From JAAYCI01 sp964370195 (GTDB lineage Bacteria; Bacillota; Clostridia; Oscillospirales; Ruminococcaceae), in NCBI GenBank assembly GCA_964370195.1, contig CAYJIH010000013.1, positions 1-40,838 of the forward strand: a stretch of 40,838 nt of DNA, read 5' to 3'. Numbering within the stretch: position 1 is the stretch's first letter; each line of letters opens with the position of its first letter. A program made the translations under genes and the position numbers. Under the pieces are notes generated by a model, which saw only the letters and a program-made list of their open reading frames with translations, was not told where the DNA came from and searched no databases. Of the stretch, positions 16,727-25,520 are shown piece after piece.

Positions 16727-17746
16727 ATGTTGAAAAAAATAGCTTGTTTTTTGGTTGTGGTTTTTTTATTTTTGTTTTCTGCTTGCGGTGGGCCCAGCGC
16801 CGAAATTGTGCTGGTAACCGATGCGGCCGGTGTTGAGGATGGTGCGCGCAATGAGGATTTGTGGGAGGGCATCCGTCTGTATGCCGGTGTGCATGACAAA
16901 ACAGCCAATTATATGTTGCCCACATCCGATACGGAAAGTGCGTATCTACAAGCGATAGAACAAGCGGTGAACAGTGACGCAAAATTGGTTGTGTTAAGTG
17001 GGGCGGCGTTCTCTTTTGCGGCGGAAACACTGGGCGCACAGTATCCTGACGTTCAGTTTGTGCTTATGGATGCCTCTTTTGAAGCGCAGGGGGCAGAAAA
17101 TATGCACAGCGTGCAGCTTGCAAAAGCGCAAGCGGCATATCTTGCGGGGTATATGGCTGTGCTGGATGGATATGTGGATTTTGGTTTTCTGTACGAAAGC
17201 CCGGCGGAAAGCGCAATAGAGTATCAGCTTGGGTTTGTGCAAGGCGTGGCCGATGCTTCGGAAAAAATTGGCATCGAGACGAACGTTTCGCTGGCGCAAG
17301 CGGCAACGCAAGAACGTGCGGTGCAAGTGGCCGAAACATGGTCTGAGCAAGGGGTGCAAGTTGTTTTTGTGCATGGTAGCGAAATTAGCCAGCCGGTTTT
17401 TGATGTTGCCGAGCAGACAGGCGGGCTATGCATTGCAGCCGAAACAAACGAAAATGAGGTATCACCGTCTGTTTTAACCAGTGCGGTGAACCATTGGCCT
17501 GCTGCCGCCGGCTATATTCTTGACAGTTACTTCGAAAACAGCCGGCTAGACGCAAGAACAACACTGGGTGTGGCGCAAAATGGTGTGGGCCTTGTTTTGG
17601 AAAATAGCCGCTTTACAACCGCCACAGAAGAAGAATACAACGACCTTGTGCAAACGCTTATAGATGAGCCCACCACAGCCCCCACAACGGCTTTTTCGCT
17701 GGAGGAGTTGCCCTTGACCGAAAATATAACGCTGCACATAGAATGA
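16727..17746 (+). CDS. BMP/PnrA-type substrate-binding lipoprotein
   Basis: A 339-residue exported lipoprotein of the BMP family (PnrA/TmpC), the binding components of ABC transporters for purine nucleosides. The signal peptide ends in LFSAC (Cys about 23). The mature start IVLVTDAAGVEDGARNEDLW matches the family's first strand and the D-x-x-x-N-x-x-x-W ligand region. Later parts show LVVLSGAAF and FLYESPAESAIEYQLGFVQG. AAGGA lies ten bases before ATG. No permease or ATPase of the transporter is adjacent. The next gene is the uracil salvage enzyme Upp, which fits nucleoside or base uptake (inference). Confidence 0.87.
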   Translation: MLKKIACFLVVVFLFLFSACGGPSAEIVLVTDAAGVEDGARNEDLWEGIRLYAGVHDKTANYMLPTSDTESAYLQAIEQAVNSDAKLVVLSGAAFSFAAETLGAQYPDVQFVLMDASFEAQGAENMHSVQLAKAQAAYLAGYMAVLDGYVDFGFLYESPAESAIEYQLGFVQGVADASEKIGIETNVSLAQAATQERAVQVAETWSEQGVQVVFVHGSEISQPVFDVAEQTGGLCIAAETNENEVSPSVLTSAVNHWPAAAGYILDSYFENSRLDARTTLGVAQNGVGLVLENSRFTTATEEEYNDLVQTLIDEPTTAPTTAFSLEELPLTENITLHIE

Positions 17747-17796
17747 ACGTAAAACCGATGGAATGCGAACACTTATACAGCCTAGGAGGAAACACC

Positions 17797-18426
17797 ATGC
17801 AAACCCCTTTTATTGTCAATCATCCGTTGGTGCAACATAAGCTCGCGATGATGCGATGCAAAGAGACGGGAACGAAAGCGTTTCGTGAAGCAGTGTGTGA
17901 AATATCGATGTTGCTGTGTTATGAAGCCACGCGAGACCTGCCCCTTGAAGAGACAGAGATTGAAACACCGCTTGTCAAAACAAAAGCGCATATGTTGGCC
18001 GGCAAAAAAATGGCGGCGGTGCCTATTTTGCGTGCCGGCCTTGGCATGGTAGATGGCGTTTTGCAGCTGATACCGGCGGCAAAAGTGGGCCATATAGGGC
18101 TGTATAGAGATCCCGAAACTTTGTGCCCGGTGGAATATTATTGCAAGTTGCCCGCGGACATCAGCGAGCGCGAGGTGCTATTGCTCGATCCAATGCTGGC
18201 CACGGGTGGCTCTGCGGTGGCGGCGGCGGATTTTTTGAAGCAACAGGGTGTTACATCGATGAAATTTGTGTGCATTTTGGCGGCGCCGGAAGGTGTGGCA
18301 CATTTTCAAAAAGCACATTCGGACATTCCCATTTACACAGCGGCTTTGGATGAAAAACTCAATGACCATGGTTATATAATTCCCGGGCTGGGCGATGCGG
18401 GAGATCGCATTTTTGGCACACAATAG
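17797..18426 (+). CDS. upp: Uracil phosphoribosyltransferase
   Basis: A 209-residue cytoplasmic enzyme, the standard length, that makes UMP from uracil and PRPP. The PRPP-binding loop is DPMLATGG at 131-138 and the uracil-binding C-terminus is YIIPGLGDAGDR. Substrate-site PILRAGLGM is also present. The frame is open upstream to 17743, but ATG 17797 has a perfect AGGAGG seven bases upstream and gives the normal N-terminus. It lies 50 bp after the BMP lipoprotein gene, probably in the same transcript. No clear terminator follows the stop codon. Confidence 0.96.
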   Translation: MQTPFIVNHPLVQHKLAMMRCKETGTKAFREAVCEISMLLCYEATRDLPLEETEIETPLVKTKAHMLAGKKMAAVPILRAGLGMVDGVLQLIPAAKVGHIGLYRDPETLCPVEYYCKLPADISEREVLLLDPMLATGGSAVAAADFLKQQGVTSMKFVCILAAPEGVAHFQKAHSDIPIYTAALDEKLNDHGYIIPGLGDAGDRIFGTQ

Positions 18427-18488
18427 CTCTGTTTTTTGGCGGATGGCAAAGGGGGCGCTGTGCAATTTGTGAAATAAGGCTTTGTACC

Positions 18489-18517
18489 TTGACAATTTTC
18501 ACAAAAAAGGATATGAT
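18489..18517 (+). promoter_or_regulatory. Strong sigma-A promoter upstream of the GGDEF-EAL gene
   Basis: Perfect TTGACA (18489-18494), a 17-base spacer, then TATGAT (18512-18517). Transcription would begin near 18524, about 335 bases before the proposed start codon. Confidence 0.8.
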
Positions 18518-18523
18518 TTACAC

Positions 18524-18860
18524 AGTATGATACGAATTGTAGAGAAGTGCGCTTAAATGAGTACTGTATTTCATAACACTTTTTTTGTGTGCATGACTTT
18601 GCAATGGGATGTAGCGTACGGTAAAGTAGCTTTTATGATAAAACGAGAGTGTGTTTTAAAGGCGGAAGGCAAAAAAACAAAGTAGATGTATTTTGGCCTG
18701 TCGATATAGAATACACGTGGATGAACCCGTTTATACGCGCCGGTTTGGTTTTGGCTGTGCAGAGGGGATTATCGCTTTTTGTAGACGGTGAGTTTGTGAC
18801 CACACGCGTAGCGTGATGAGCATGAATGAAGGCAAATACAATGGTAATAAGGGATTAGAA
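18524..18860 (+). other. Long leader of the GGDEF-EAL gene
   Basis: The stretch between promoter and coding start holds two short frames, 18557-18685 (42 residues, MSTVFHNT...) and 18721-18816 (31 residues, MNPFIRAG...), neither with a convincing ribosome site. I find no c-di-GMP riboswitch core and no terminator with a T-run; a small ACAC/GTGT hairpin with a T loop lies near 18580. The leader may be regulatory. Confidence 0.4.
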
Positions 18861-21800
18861 ATGAGGAACAAGCGGACAAAAAAGCGTGCAGTGGCATATA
18901 AGAGAATACAATGGCTCAGTGTTTTTGTGCTGGGCTTTTTGCTATTACAGGAGTTAACCGTGTTTGCGGTGCATGCGTCGGAGATAAGCACAAATGAGGA
19001 CGTTCAAACGGTGCGTGTGGGTGTGTTTCAAAGCCCGGCGTATTATGGGGAAGACAACAGCGGAGAGAATTATGGGTATGGATATGCCTACTTAAGAGAA
19101 CTTGAGGCGGTGTCAAACCTTCGATTTGAATTTGTGCATGGCACAAGGGAAGAGCACCTTGAGGGGTTACAAAACGGCACAATTGATTTACTGGACACAA
19201 TTCCGTATACTATAGAATACGAAAATTCGTATCTTTTCTCAAATTTACCCACAGCACAAACAAGTGGCACACTGGTTACATTGTCTAGCAACACGCAGTA
19301 TAGCGCTGATGATTTACTGGGTATGGAAGGCATTCGTGTGGGGTTGCTTGACAGTGGCGATCGCTCGAAGGAATTTGAAGCTTGGGCACAAACACAAGGC
19401 CTAGGTTTTGCTGGCCATTCGTTTACGGATGCTCTTGAAATGTACGAAGCGATGATACAAGGGGAGATTGATGCCCTTATAAGTGATGATATCTATTATG
19501 AGGACAGCCAAGTGGTGCTGGCCAGTTTCAACCCACAATTGTTTTATTTTATAACAACACAAGACAAACGCGATATCATGATGGCGGTTGACGATGCCAT
19601 GAGCTATTTGCAGGAAGAACAGCCGTTGCTACGCACAGAATTGAGTGTGCGATATTTGGGCAGTAGCAGTGATATGAATGCCCTAACAGAGGAAGAATTG
19701 TCTTATTTAGGGCAAAATGCCAACACACCTTTGCGCGTTGTGTACGACAGTGAGCAAGAGTTATTTGAATACCATAATGAAGAAGAAAATGGGCCGGCAG
19801 GCCTAACGGTCGATGTGTTTGAAGCGATTATGGACAACGTGGGTATCCCATACGAGTATATTCACAGGGAAACTGAGGACGAAGCGCTTCAGGCGCTGGA
19901 AAGCGGTGAGGCCGACATCATGTTGTCTCATAGCATTACGTCGCAACTTGAGGAAGGGCATGCGTATACACGCAGTGTGCCTTATTTGGATGTGCCTGTG
20001 GCATTGGTGGGGAAAAATGAGGTGTTAACAGAAAATTCTGTGTTTACACTGCAAGATGAAGATTCTGTTGTGTACGCCAGCTACCTTGAAGAGCATTTTC
20101 CGAACAATGAGATACAGTTTTGCCCCACAGAAGAGGATTGTTACAACACAGTGCAAAATGGCGCAGACGTGTATACCCTTGAAAACATTTTGGATGCAGG
20201 CACGCTAGTGCATAATGGTGAATATGGGGAGCTTATTACGCTTTCTACACGTCTTACCGATAATTATGCGTTGTTGTTTTCTCCGGATATGGATGAAACC
20301 GCGATAAGCATCATCAACAAAAACATCCGCGGCAGCAGTGGCCAGGTGGCAGAAAGTGCACTTTTGGGGCATATGTCTACCTTAAACGAGGTGGATACCA
20401 TATCGCAGTGGTGGTCAAAGTATGGCCCGTATGTGCTTGGTGGCGGTGTGCTTGGGTTGCTTGCTATTGTTATCACATTGCTTTACATGTTGCAACGCCA
20501 GAAAAAATTGCGAAAAGAGCTGTGGGAATCTGCCTATATCGACCCGCTTACAAAGTTGCCAAATTTGCGTTACTTTAAAAAAGAGGCCAAAAAGAAACTG
20601 GCGCAAAACAAACAAAAACAATATCTTGCTATACAGGTGGATTTTAACCAGTTCAGCTTGCTTAACGACATTTATGGCCAAGAGGAAGGCAACGAGATTT
20701 TAAAGACAATGTCCGAGGCGCTTTCTGCGATTGTAAAAGAAGAAAGTGACGTTGTGGCACGCCTAAGAGCAGATAATTTTTTGCTTTTGTATGCGCACGA
20801 AGCGGGCATGGGCATGGACGATTTGCACGAACGAGATGCGGGGCAAGTGTTTGCCTATATGGAAAAAAACAGCAAACGCCGTGTGAGTTATTGTATTGGG
20901 CGTTATCAAGTGCCCCTTGGCGAGACAAATATCGATGATATTTGCGAAAAGGTGAATTATGCGCATCGGCAGGCAAAACGCAATTTGTCTGTTGGGCCTG
21001 TGGTAGATTATGAAGAGGCTGAAAAACAGCGTGCACTGCGCAACAGGCATTTAGAAGAAAAAATGGATTTGGCTTTAAAAAACGAGGATTTCCTTGTTTA
21101 TTTACAGCCAAAATATAGCCTGATAACGGGGAAAATAGTGGGCGCTGAAACACTTGTGCGCTGGAAAGATAGTGAGGAAGAAAGCCTTATTAGCCCTGCA
21201 GAGTTCATCCCTTTGTTTGAACAAAACGGGTTTGTGGTGCGGCTGGACTTTTACATGTTTGAACATGTTTGTAAAATTTTGGAAAAACGGCTGGAAGATG
21301 GGTTGCCCATTGTGCCGATATCGGTAAACTTTTCGCGGTTACACTTGCAAACAAACGACCTTGTGCAAAATATTGCCAGCGTGGCAGACCGATACAATGT
21401 GCCCCGGCGATTTTTGGAAATTGAACTTGTGGAGTCCACCGTTGTGGACAATGAGGAAGTGCTGGAAAATGTGTTGAAAGAGTTGCACGAGTATGGTTTC
21501 ACACTTTCTATTGATGATTTTGGAACGGGCTATTCTTCGCTGGGCCTACTGAAGAATTTGCCGGTTGATGTGATTAAAATCGACCGTTCCTTCTTTGCAA
21601 ACAGCCGAAGCAAATTGCGTGCAAAAACGGTTATCTCAAACGTGGTGCGCATGGCAAAAGAGCTGAATATCCATACGGTGGCCGAGGGTGTGGAAACGCA
21701 AGAACATGTAAACTTTTTAAGCAGTTTGGGCTGTGAAAGTGTGCAGGGTTTCTACTTTTCGCGCCCGGTGCCTGTAGACGAGTTTGATTGGGGCGAATGT

Positions 21801-22403
21801 GGGCCGGTGCCGGTTCCGCGCAAAGCAATGGAAGACACATTGACGTACAGTGATATGGGCGATGTGGATTTAGGGCGCACCAATTTGGGCGAACTGATGC
21901 CGGTTATGGTGCATCGCCAGCTAGAGTTTAGCATGCGCGAGGTGTTGGAAGGCCGTTATGGAGAGCGGGAAACTGTGGAAATTATGCGCGATGCCGGTAA
22001 AATGTCGGGCAGGATTTTTGCAGAGGGCTATTTGGATTTGCAAGCGCCATTTGATGATTTTATCAAAGAGTTTAAAGCCCGTTTGTTGGAACAAAAAATT
22101 GGCGATTTACACCTGGAAGAGCACAACAGTGAGACAGGGCTTTTGGTGCTAACGGTAACAGACGATTTGACGTGCTCGGGTGTGAGTGATACACGACGCA
22201 CTTTATGCCATTACGAAGAGGGCTTTTTAGCCGGTGTAATGCAAGTATATATGGGTAAACCATATACAGCGCTAGAGGTGGATTGCTGGGGGAACGGCGC
22301 AGAGCTTTGCCGTTTTCGTGTGCGCCCAAATTCAGACGCAGGCTTGCAATATAACAGGAATGTGTGGCAAAATGAGGATGAAACCGAAGAAGATTTAATT
22401 TAA
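18861..22403 (+). CDS. Membrane c-di-GMP phosphodiesterase: SBP-SBP-TM-GGDEF(degenerate)-EAL-V4R
   Basis: A protein of about 1180 residues. Order: N-terminal hydrophobic segment (about 14-38); two extracytoplasmic SBP_bac_3-like modules (about 49-270 and 290-500); a transmembrane helix (523-543); a GGDEF domain whose signature is replaced by RADNF (636-640), so cyclase activity is unlikely; an EAL domain (about 735-975) with ETL at 763-765, DDFGTGYSS from 885, KID, AEGVET and QGFYFSRPV, so hydrolysis of c-di-GMP is expected; and a C-terminal V4R-like domain with Cys1105, 1116, 1142 and 1150. The start ATG 18861 has AAGGG seven bases upstream; the frame is open to 18813. It would couple an outside ligand to c-di-GMP breakdown, with a second ligand site inside the cell (inference). 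Confidence 0.9.
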   Translation: MRNKRTKKRAVAYKRIQWLSVFVLGFLLLQELTVFAVHASEISTNEDVQTVRVGVFQSPAYYGEDNSGENYGYGYAYLRELEAVSNLRFEFVHGTREEHLEGLQNGTIDLLDTIPYTIEYENSYLFSNLPTAQTSGTLVTLSSNTQYSADDLLGMEGIRVGLLDSGDRSKEFEAWAQTQGLGFAGHSFTDALEMYEAMIQGEIDALISDDIYYEDSQVVLASFNPQLFYFITTQDKRDIMMAVDDAMSYLQEEQPLLRTELSVRYLGSSSDMNALTEEELSYLGQNANTPLRVVYDSEQELFEYHNEEENGPAGLTVDVFEAIMDNVGIPYEYIHRETEDEALQALESGEADIMLSHSITSQLEEGHAYTRSVPYLDVPVALVGKNEVLTENSVFTLQDEDSVVYASYLEEHFPNNEIQFCPTEEDCYNTVQNGADVYTLENILDAGTLVHNGEYGELITLSTRLTDNYALLFSPDMDETAISIINKNIRGSSGQVAESALLGHMSTLNEVDTISQWWSKYGPYVLGGGVLGLLAIVITLLYMLQRQKKLRKELWESAYIDPLTKLPNLRYFKKEAKKKLAQNKQKQYLAIQVDFNQFSLLNDIYGQEEGNEILKTMSEALSAIVKEESDVVARLRADNFLLLYAHEAGMGMDDLHERDAGQVFAYMEKNSKRRVSYCIGRYQVPLGETNIDDICEKVNYAHRQAKRNLSVGPVVDYEEAEKQRALRNRHLEEKMDLALKNEDFLVYLQPKYSLITGKIVGAETLVRWKDSEEESLISPAEFIPLFEQNGFVVRLDFYMFEHVCKILEKRLEDGLPIVPISVNFSRLHLQTNDLVQNIASVADRYNVPRRFLEIELVESTVVDNEEVLENVLKELHEYGFTLSIDDFGTGYSSLGLLKNLPVDVIKIDRSFFANSRSKLRAKTVISNVVRMAKELNIHTVAEGVETQEHVNFLSSLGCESVQGFYFSRPVPVDEFDWGECGPVPVPRKAMEDTLTYSDMGDVDLGRTNLGELMPVMVHRQLEFSMREVLEGRYGERETVEIMRDAGKMSGRIFAEGYLDLQAPFDDFIKEFKARLLEQKIGDLHLEEHNSETGLLVLTVTDDLTCSGVSDTRRTLCHYEEGFLAGVMQVYMGKPYTALEVDCWGNGAELCRFRVRPNSDAGLQYNRNVWQNEDETEEDLI

Positions 22404-22418
22404 GGCACCAAAAGGCAA

Positions 22419-22452
22419 AAAATGTTCTGCAACGTGTGTTGCAGAACATTTT
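22419..22452. terminator. Bidirectional terminator between convergent genes
   Basis: A perfect 15-bp stem (22419-22433 with 22438-22452) with a 4-nt loop, AT-rich at its base. It lies between the plus-strand phosphodiesterase gene and the minus-strand dehydrogenase-like gene. Confidence 0.85.
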
Positions 22453-22532
22453 AAAAAACCTTATGAAAAGAGTGGAGGGATTTGTGGCAGCAATTCCCTT
22501 TTTTCATTCTATAAATTGCAAAGGCACGAAAA

Positions 22533-23606
22533 TCACGGCTCGAAAATGGGAAGCGCCACCCGTTCCAGTTCATCACGCGGCACAAAATGGTCTTCGCACT
22601 GAACAACAAACCCGTTTTTTTGTAAAAATAAAGCGATGTCGTCTTTGTATGTTTCGGCAATATCTGAAACAGTGGCAACACAGCCCTTTGGCAGCAGGTT
22701 TCGAAGATACAGGCCAAGGTAAGCGCCCAAAGCCGTTTGCCAGCAAGTGCCGTTTGTGCCAAAGCGTTTGAAGATTTCCTCATGACAGACACGGTTGTAA
22801 ACGTAGCGCACGTTGTCGTTGCCCGGGGTGTAAAACAGCATGCCCACAGTTTCGTGCCCTTGTACATCGTAAAGGCTTGGAAATGCACGTACTTGCTGGT
22901 CTGTCAGTTGTGCCCCGTGGTTTTCAAAATAATGTTGAATGGCAGGCGGTGCTTGGTATAAAAAGGCCGAGGCGAGACATTTTTTGTTTTTGCGGCACAA
23001 AGAAAACACTTCTTCGTGTGGAATAAGTAAAAACTCGCGTTGGCGCCCGCCGGCTGTTAAGCGAAGCGGGCCTGGGTTTGGCACCACAAGGCCACCCTTG
23101 CCTTGTACGGCTAAAAATTTATCATCGTGCACCGCTTCATCATAGTACGAAGAAGCCGACCACGTGTTAAAAATTTCTTCCCCTTTGCGGGCATCGTCAA
23201 ACTCAAACACAAAGGCCACATGCTCTTCTTGTGGTCGATGGGCAAAATATAAAACTTCCACAAGCCCCGGGTTCATGCCAAAGCCAAACAAGGCACGTGC
23301 ACTTGTTTTTGTTTGTAAAAGCTCGTTATAGTATTCATACGCCGTTTTGCCGGGCGGAAAATCCTCAATGCCGGCATCTAAATAGTCAAGCCCATACGTT
23401 ACGCACAAATCCAGCACTTCGTTCGTTTGTAAATCGGTTAAGTTTAAAACGGCTTCCAGTTCGTTATGGTGTTTTCGAATGTAATCGCGGCAATCCATGC
23501 CATTGTTTATGTCACAAATGATGATATCTTGAAATGTATGTTGCTCTTTCATAATGGAAACAAGTGCTTTGCCAATGTTTCCATAGCCGGCCAATAAAAT
23601 ACTCAT
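22533..23606 (-). CDS. Saccharopine dehydrogenase / homospermidine synthase-like protein
   Basis: A 357-residue cytoplasmic protein with an N-terminal Rossmann NAD(P) fold (GYGNIG at 7-12, then IICDINNG ending strand 2) and a saccharopine-dehydrogenase-like C-terminal domain. The segments LDAGIEDFPPGKTAYEY, FGMNPGLVEVLYFAH and GHETVGMLFYTPGNDN resemble homospermidine synthase or carboxynorspermidine dehydrogenase relatives, which form polyamines by Schiff-base reduction. At 357 residues it is shorter than typical homospermidine synthases. The start ATG 23606 is preceded by AAAGGGTGG. It is a single-gene unit, divergent from catalase. The family is reasonably clear and the substrate is not. 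Confidence 0.7.
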   Translation of the reverse strand: MSILLAGYGNIGKALVSIMKEQHTFQDIIICDINNGMDCRDYIRKHHNELEAVLNLTDLQTNEVLDLCVTYGLDYLDAGIEDFPPGKTAYEYYNELLQTKTSARALFGFGMNPGLVEVLYFAHRPQEEHVAFVFEFDDARKGEEIFNTWSASSYYDEAVHDDKFLAVQGKGGLVVPNPGPLRLTAGGRQREFLLIPHEEVFSLCRKNKKCLASAFLYQAPPAIQHYFENHGAQLTDQQVRAFPSLYDVQGHETVGMLFYTPGNDNVRYVYNRVCHEEIFKRFGTNGTCWQTALGAYLGLYLRNLLPKGCVATVSDIAETYKDDIALFLQKNGFVVQCEDHFVPRDELERVALPIFEP

Positions 23607-23641
23607 GTTCCACCCTTTCCTAAAAACAGCGTATGCATAAT

Positions 23642-23670
23642 AGTATAAAGCAAACAGGCGCTAAATACAA
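23642..23670 (-). promoter_or_regulatory. Promoter of the dehydrogenase-like gene
   Basis: Minus-strand TTGTAT (23665-23670), a 17-base spacer and TATACT (23642-23647), about 35 bases before the start codon. Confidence 0.65.
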
Positions 23671-23839
23671 GAAATGCTTTGTGTTTTTTGCATGGAAAAA
23701 CTTTGTATATTGTGGTAAAATCGACGTGAAAATGCAAAACACGCACGAGAAATGTGGTACGGTGAGAATACGACGGAAATAACTCTGCAAGCGGATTTTA
23801 GAAAAGGCAGAGAAAACTATTGAAGGAGGATCTGTGACG

Positions 23840-25342
23840 ATGGATGAAAAGAAAAGATTGACCAATGAAGTGGGCGCGCCGGTGGCTGAAAATGAAAACT
23901 CCTTATCGGCGGGGGAACGCGGGCCAGTGATGATGCAAGATGTGTGGTTGCTTGAAAAATTGGCACATTTTCATCGCGAGGTTATTCCAGAGCGCCGCAT
24001 GCATGCCAAGGGCTGGGGTGCGTACGGAAAATTTACAGTAACACAGGATATATCGAAGTATACAAAAGCAAGTGTTTTACAAAAAGGCGAAGAAACGGAG
24101 CTGTTCCTGCGGTTTTCTACCGTGGCGGGCGAGCGCGGTGCTGCCGATTGCGAGCGGGACATCCGTGGCGTGGCAGTGAAATTTTATACAAAAGAGGGCA
24201 ACTGGGACTTGGTGGGAAACAACACACCAACATTTTTTATTAGAGACACCCACAATTTCCCGGATTTGAACCGTGCTGTAAAGCGAGACCCGAAAACAGG
24301 GCGCCGCTCGGCACAAAACAACTGGGATTTTTGGACATTGTTGCCAGAGTGTTTCCACCAAATAACCGTTGTGATGAGTGACCGTGGCATTCCTGCTACA
24401 TTCCGCAACATGCATTTTTTTGGCGAACATACGTTCTCCTTTTACAATGCAAACAACGAGCGCGTGTGGTGCAAGTTCCATTTTAAAACACAGCAAGGAA
24501 TCAAAAACTTATCAAATGAAGAAGCGGCCCAAATCAACGGGATGGACCGTGAATACCATGGAAAGGACCTTTTTGAGGCCATAGAAAAAGGCGATTTTCC
24601 ACGCTGGACCATGTATGTGCAGATTATGACAGAAGAACAGGCCAAAAACCACTACGAAAATCCGTTCGATATTACAAAAATATGGCGCCATGCCGAGTAT
24701 CCACTGATAGAGGTGGGCGTGCTGGAGCTGAACCGAAACCCGGAAAACTATTTTGCAGAGGTAGAACAATCGGCCTTTACACCGGCACATGTGGTGCCCG
24801 GAATTGGGTTTAGCCCAGATAAATTTTTGCAAGGACGTTTGTTCTCTTACGGTGACGCACAGCGATATCGCCTTGGAATTAACCACAATTTAATTCCGGT
24901 AAACCGTGCACACTGCGAAGTGAACGATTACCACCGCGACGGCGCCATGCGCACAGACGGCAACCACGGTGCAGCCCCGGCGTACACGCCCAACAGTGCC
25001 GGGGTATGGTCGGCGCAGCCAGAAGTGATGGAGCCACCGCTGGATTTAGACGGTGCGATGTATCATTACGACCCAAAAGAAGACCCAACCGATGATTGCT
25101 TTAAAGCGGGTGGAGATTTGTGGCGTGTGCTGGAAGAGGATAAACGCGAGCTGCTGATTCAAAACACGGCGGCAGATATCGCGCCGTGCACAGACAATAT
25201 CAAGTATCGTCATGCGGCCCATTGTTTCTTGGCAGACGAGGAATATGGCCGACGTTTTGCAAAAGCGGCCGGGTTGGATGAAGGGAAAATGATTGAATTA
25301 TCGAAATTAAATCACGATGAACTTGCAAAAGCAACAACGTAA
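23840..25342 (+). CDS. katA: Monofunctional haem catalase
   Basis: A 500-residue small-subunit catalase that breaks down hydrogen peroxide to water and oxygen. Catalytic His55 sits in ERRMHAKGWGAYG, the distal Asn pair is in VGNNTPTFF (127-128), and the proximal haem ligand Tyr337 is in RLFSYGDAQRYRLG. The RFSTVAGERGAAD segment is also standard. GTG 23834 and ATG 23840 are both possible; GGAGG lies four and ten bases upstream respectively, and ATG is preferred. I see no clear PerR-type operator in the 200 bases upstream. It is an expected oxidative-stress defence in an organism with oxygen-sensitive Mo/Se enzymes, though many clostridia lack it. Confidence 0.96.
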   Translation: MDEKKRLTNEVGAPVAENENSLSAGERGPVMMQDVWLLEKLAHFHREVIPERRMHAKGWGAYGKFTVTQDISKYTKASVLQKGEETELFLRFSTVAGERGAADCERDIRGVAVKFYTKEGNWDLVGNNTPTFFIRDTHNFPDLNRAVKRDPKTGRRSAQNNWDFWTLLPECFHQITVVMSDRGIPATFRNMHFFGEHTFSFYNANNERVWCKFHFKTQQGIKNLSNEEAAQINGMDREYHGKDLFEAIEKGDFPRWTMYVQIMTEEQAKNHYENPFDITKIWRHAEYPLIEVGVLELNRNPENYFAEVEQSAFTPAHVVPGIGFSPDKFLQGRLFSYGDAQRYRLGINHNLIPVNRAHCEVNDYHRDGAMRTDGNHGAAPAYTPNSAGVWSAQPEVMEPPLDLDGAMYHYDPKEDPTDDCFKAGGDLWRVLEEDKRELLIQNTAADIAPCTDNIKYRHAAHCFLADEEYGRRFAKAAGLDEGKMIELSKLNHDELAKATT

Positions 25343-25394
25343 GTAGGGCACGGTGTGGCCCCTGCGCCTTTTGGTTGTTTCGAAAGGGTGGGGG

Positions 25395-25427
25395 CCCTGT
25401 ATATTGGTGGTGTTTGAAAATACAGGG
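25395..25427. repeat. 8-bp inverted repeat between the catalase and membrane-protein genes
   Basis: CCCTGTAT (25395-25402) is repeated as its exact reverse complement at 25420-25427 with a 17-base loop. No T-run follows on either side, so it is not a classical terminator. Confidence 0.4.
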
Positions 25428-25520
25428 AATCTTTGCGCACTGGGAAGAAAAAAGGCACATCTTCGTGCAAAACGTTGGGTTTGTAAGGCGTGGAATAAAG
25501 AAAGGCTTGGGAAAGAAGGT

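Noticed and set aside
18524..18860. A c-di-GMP riboswitch in the leader of the GGDEF-EAL gene
   Set aside because: I found neither the class I core nor a class II core; the resemblance was only expected from context.
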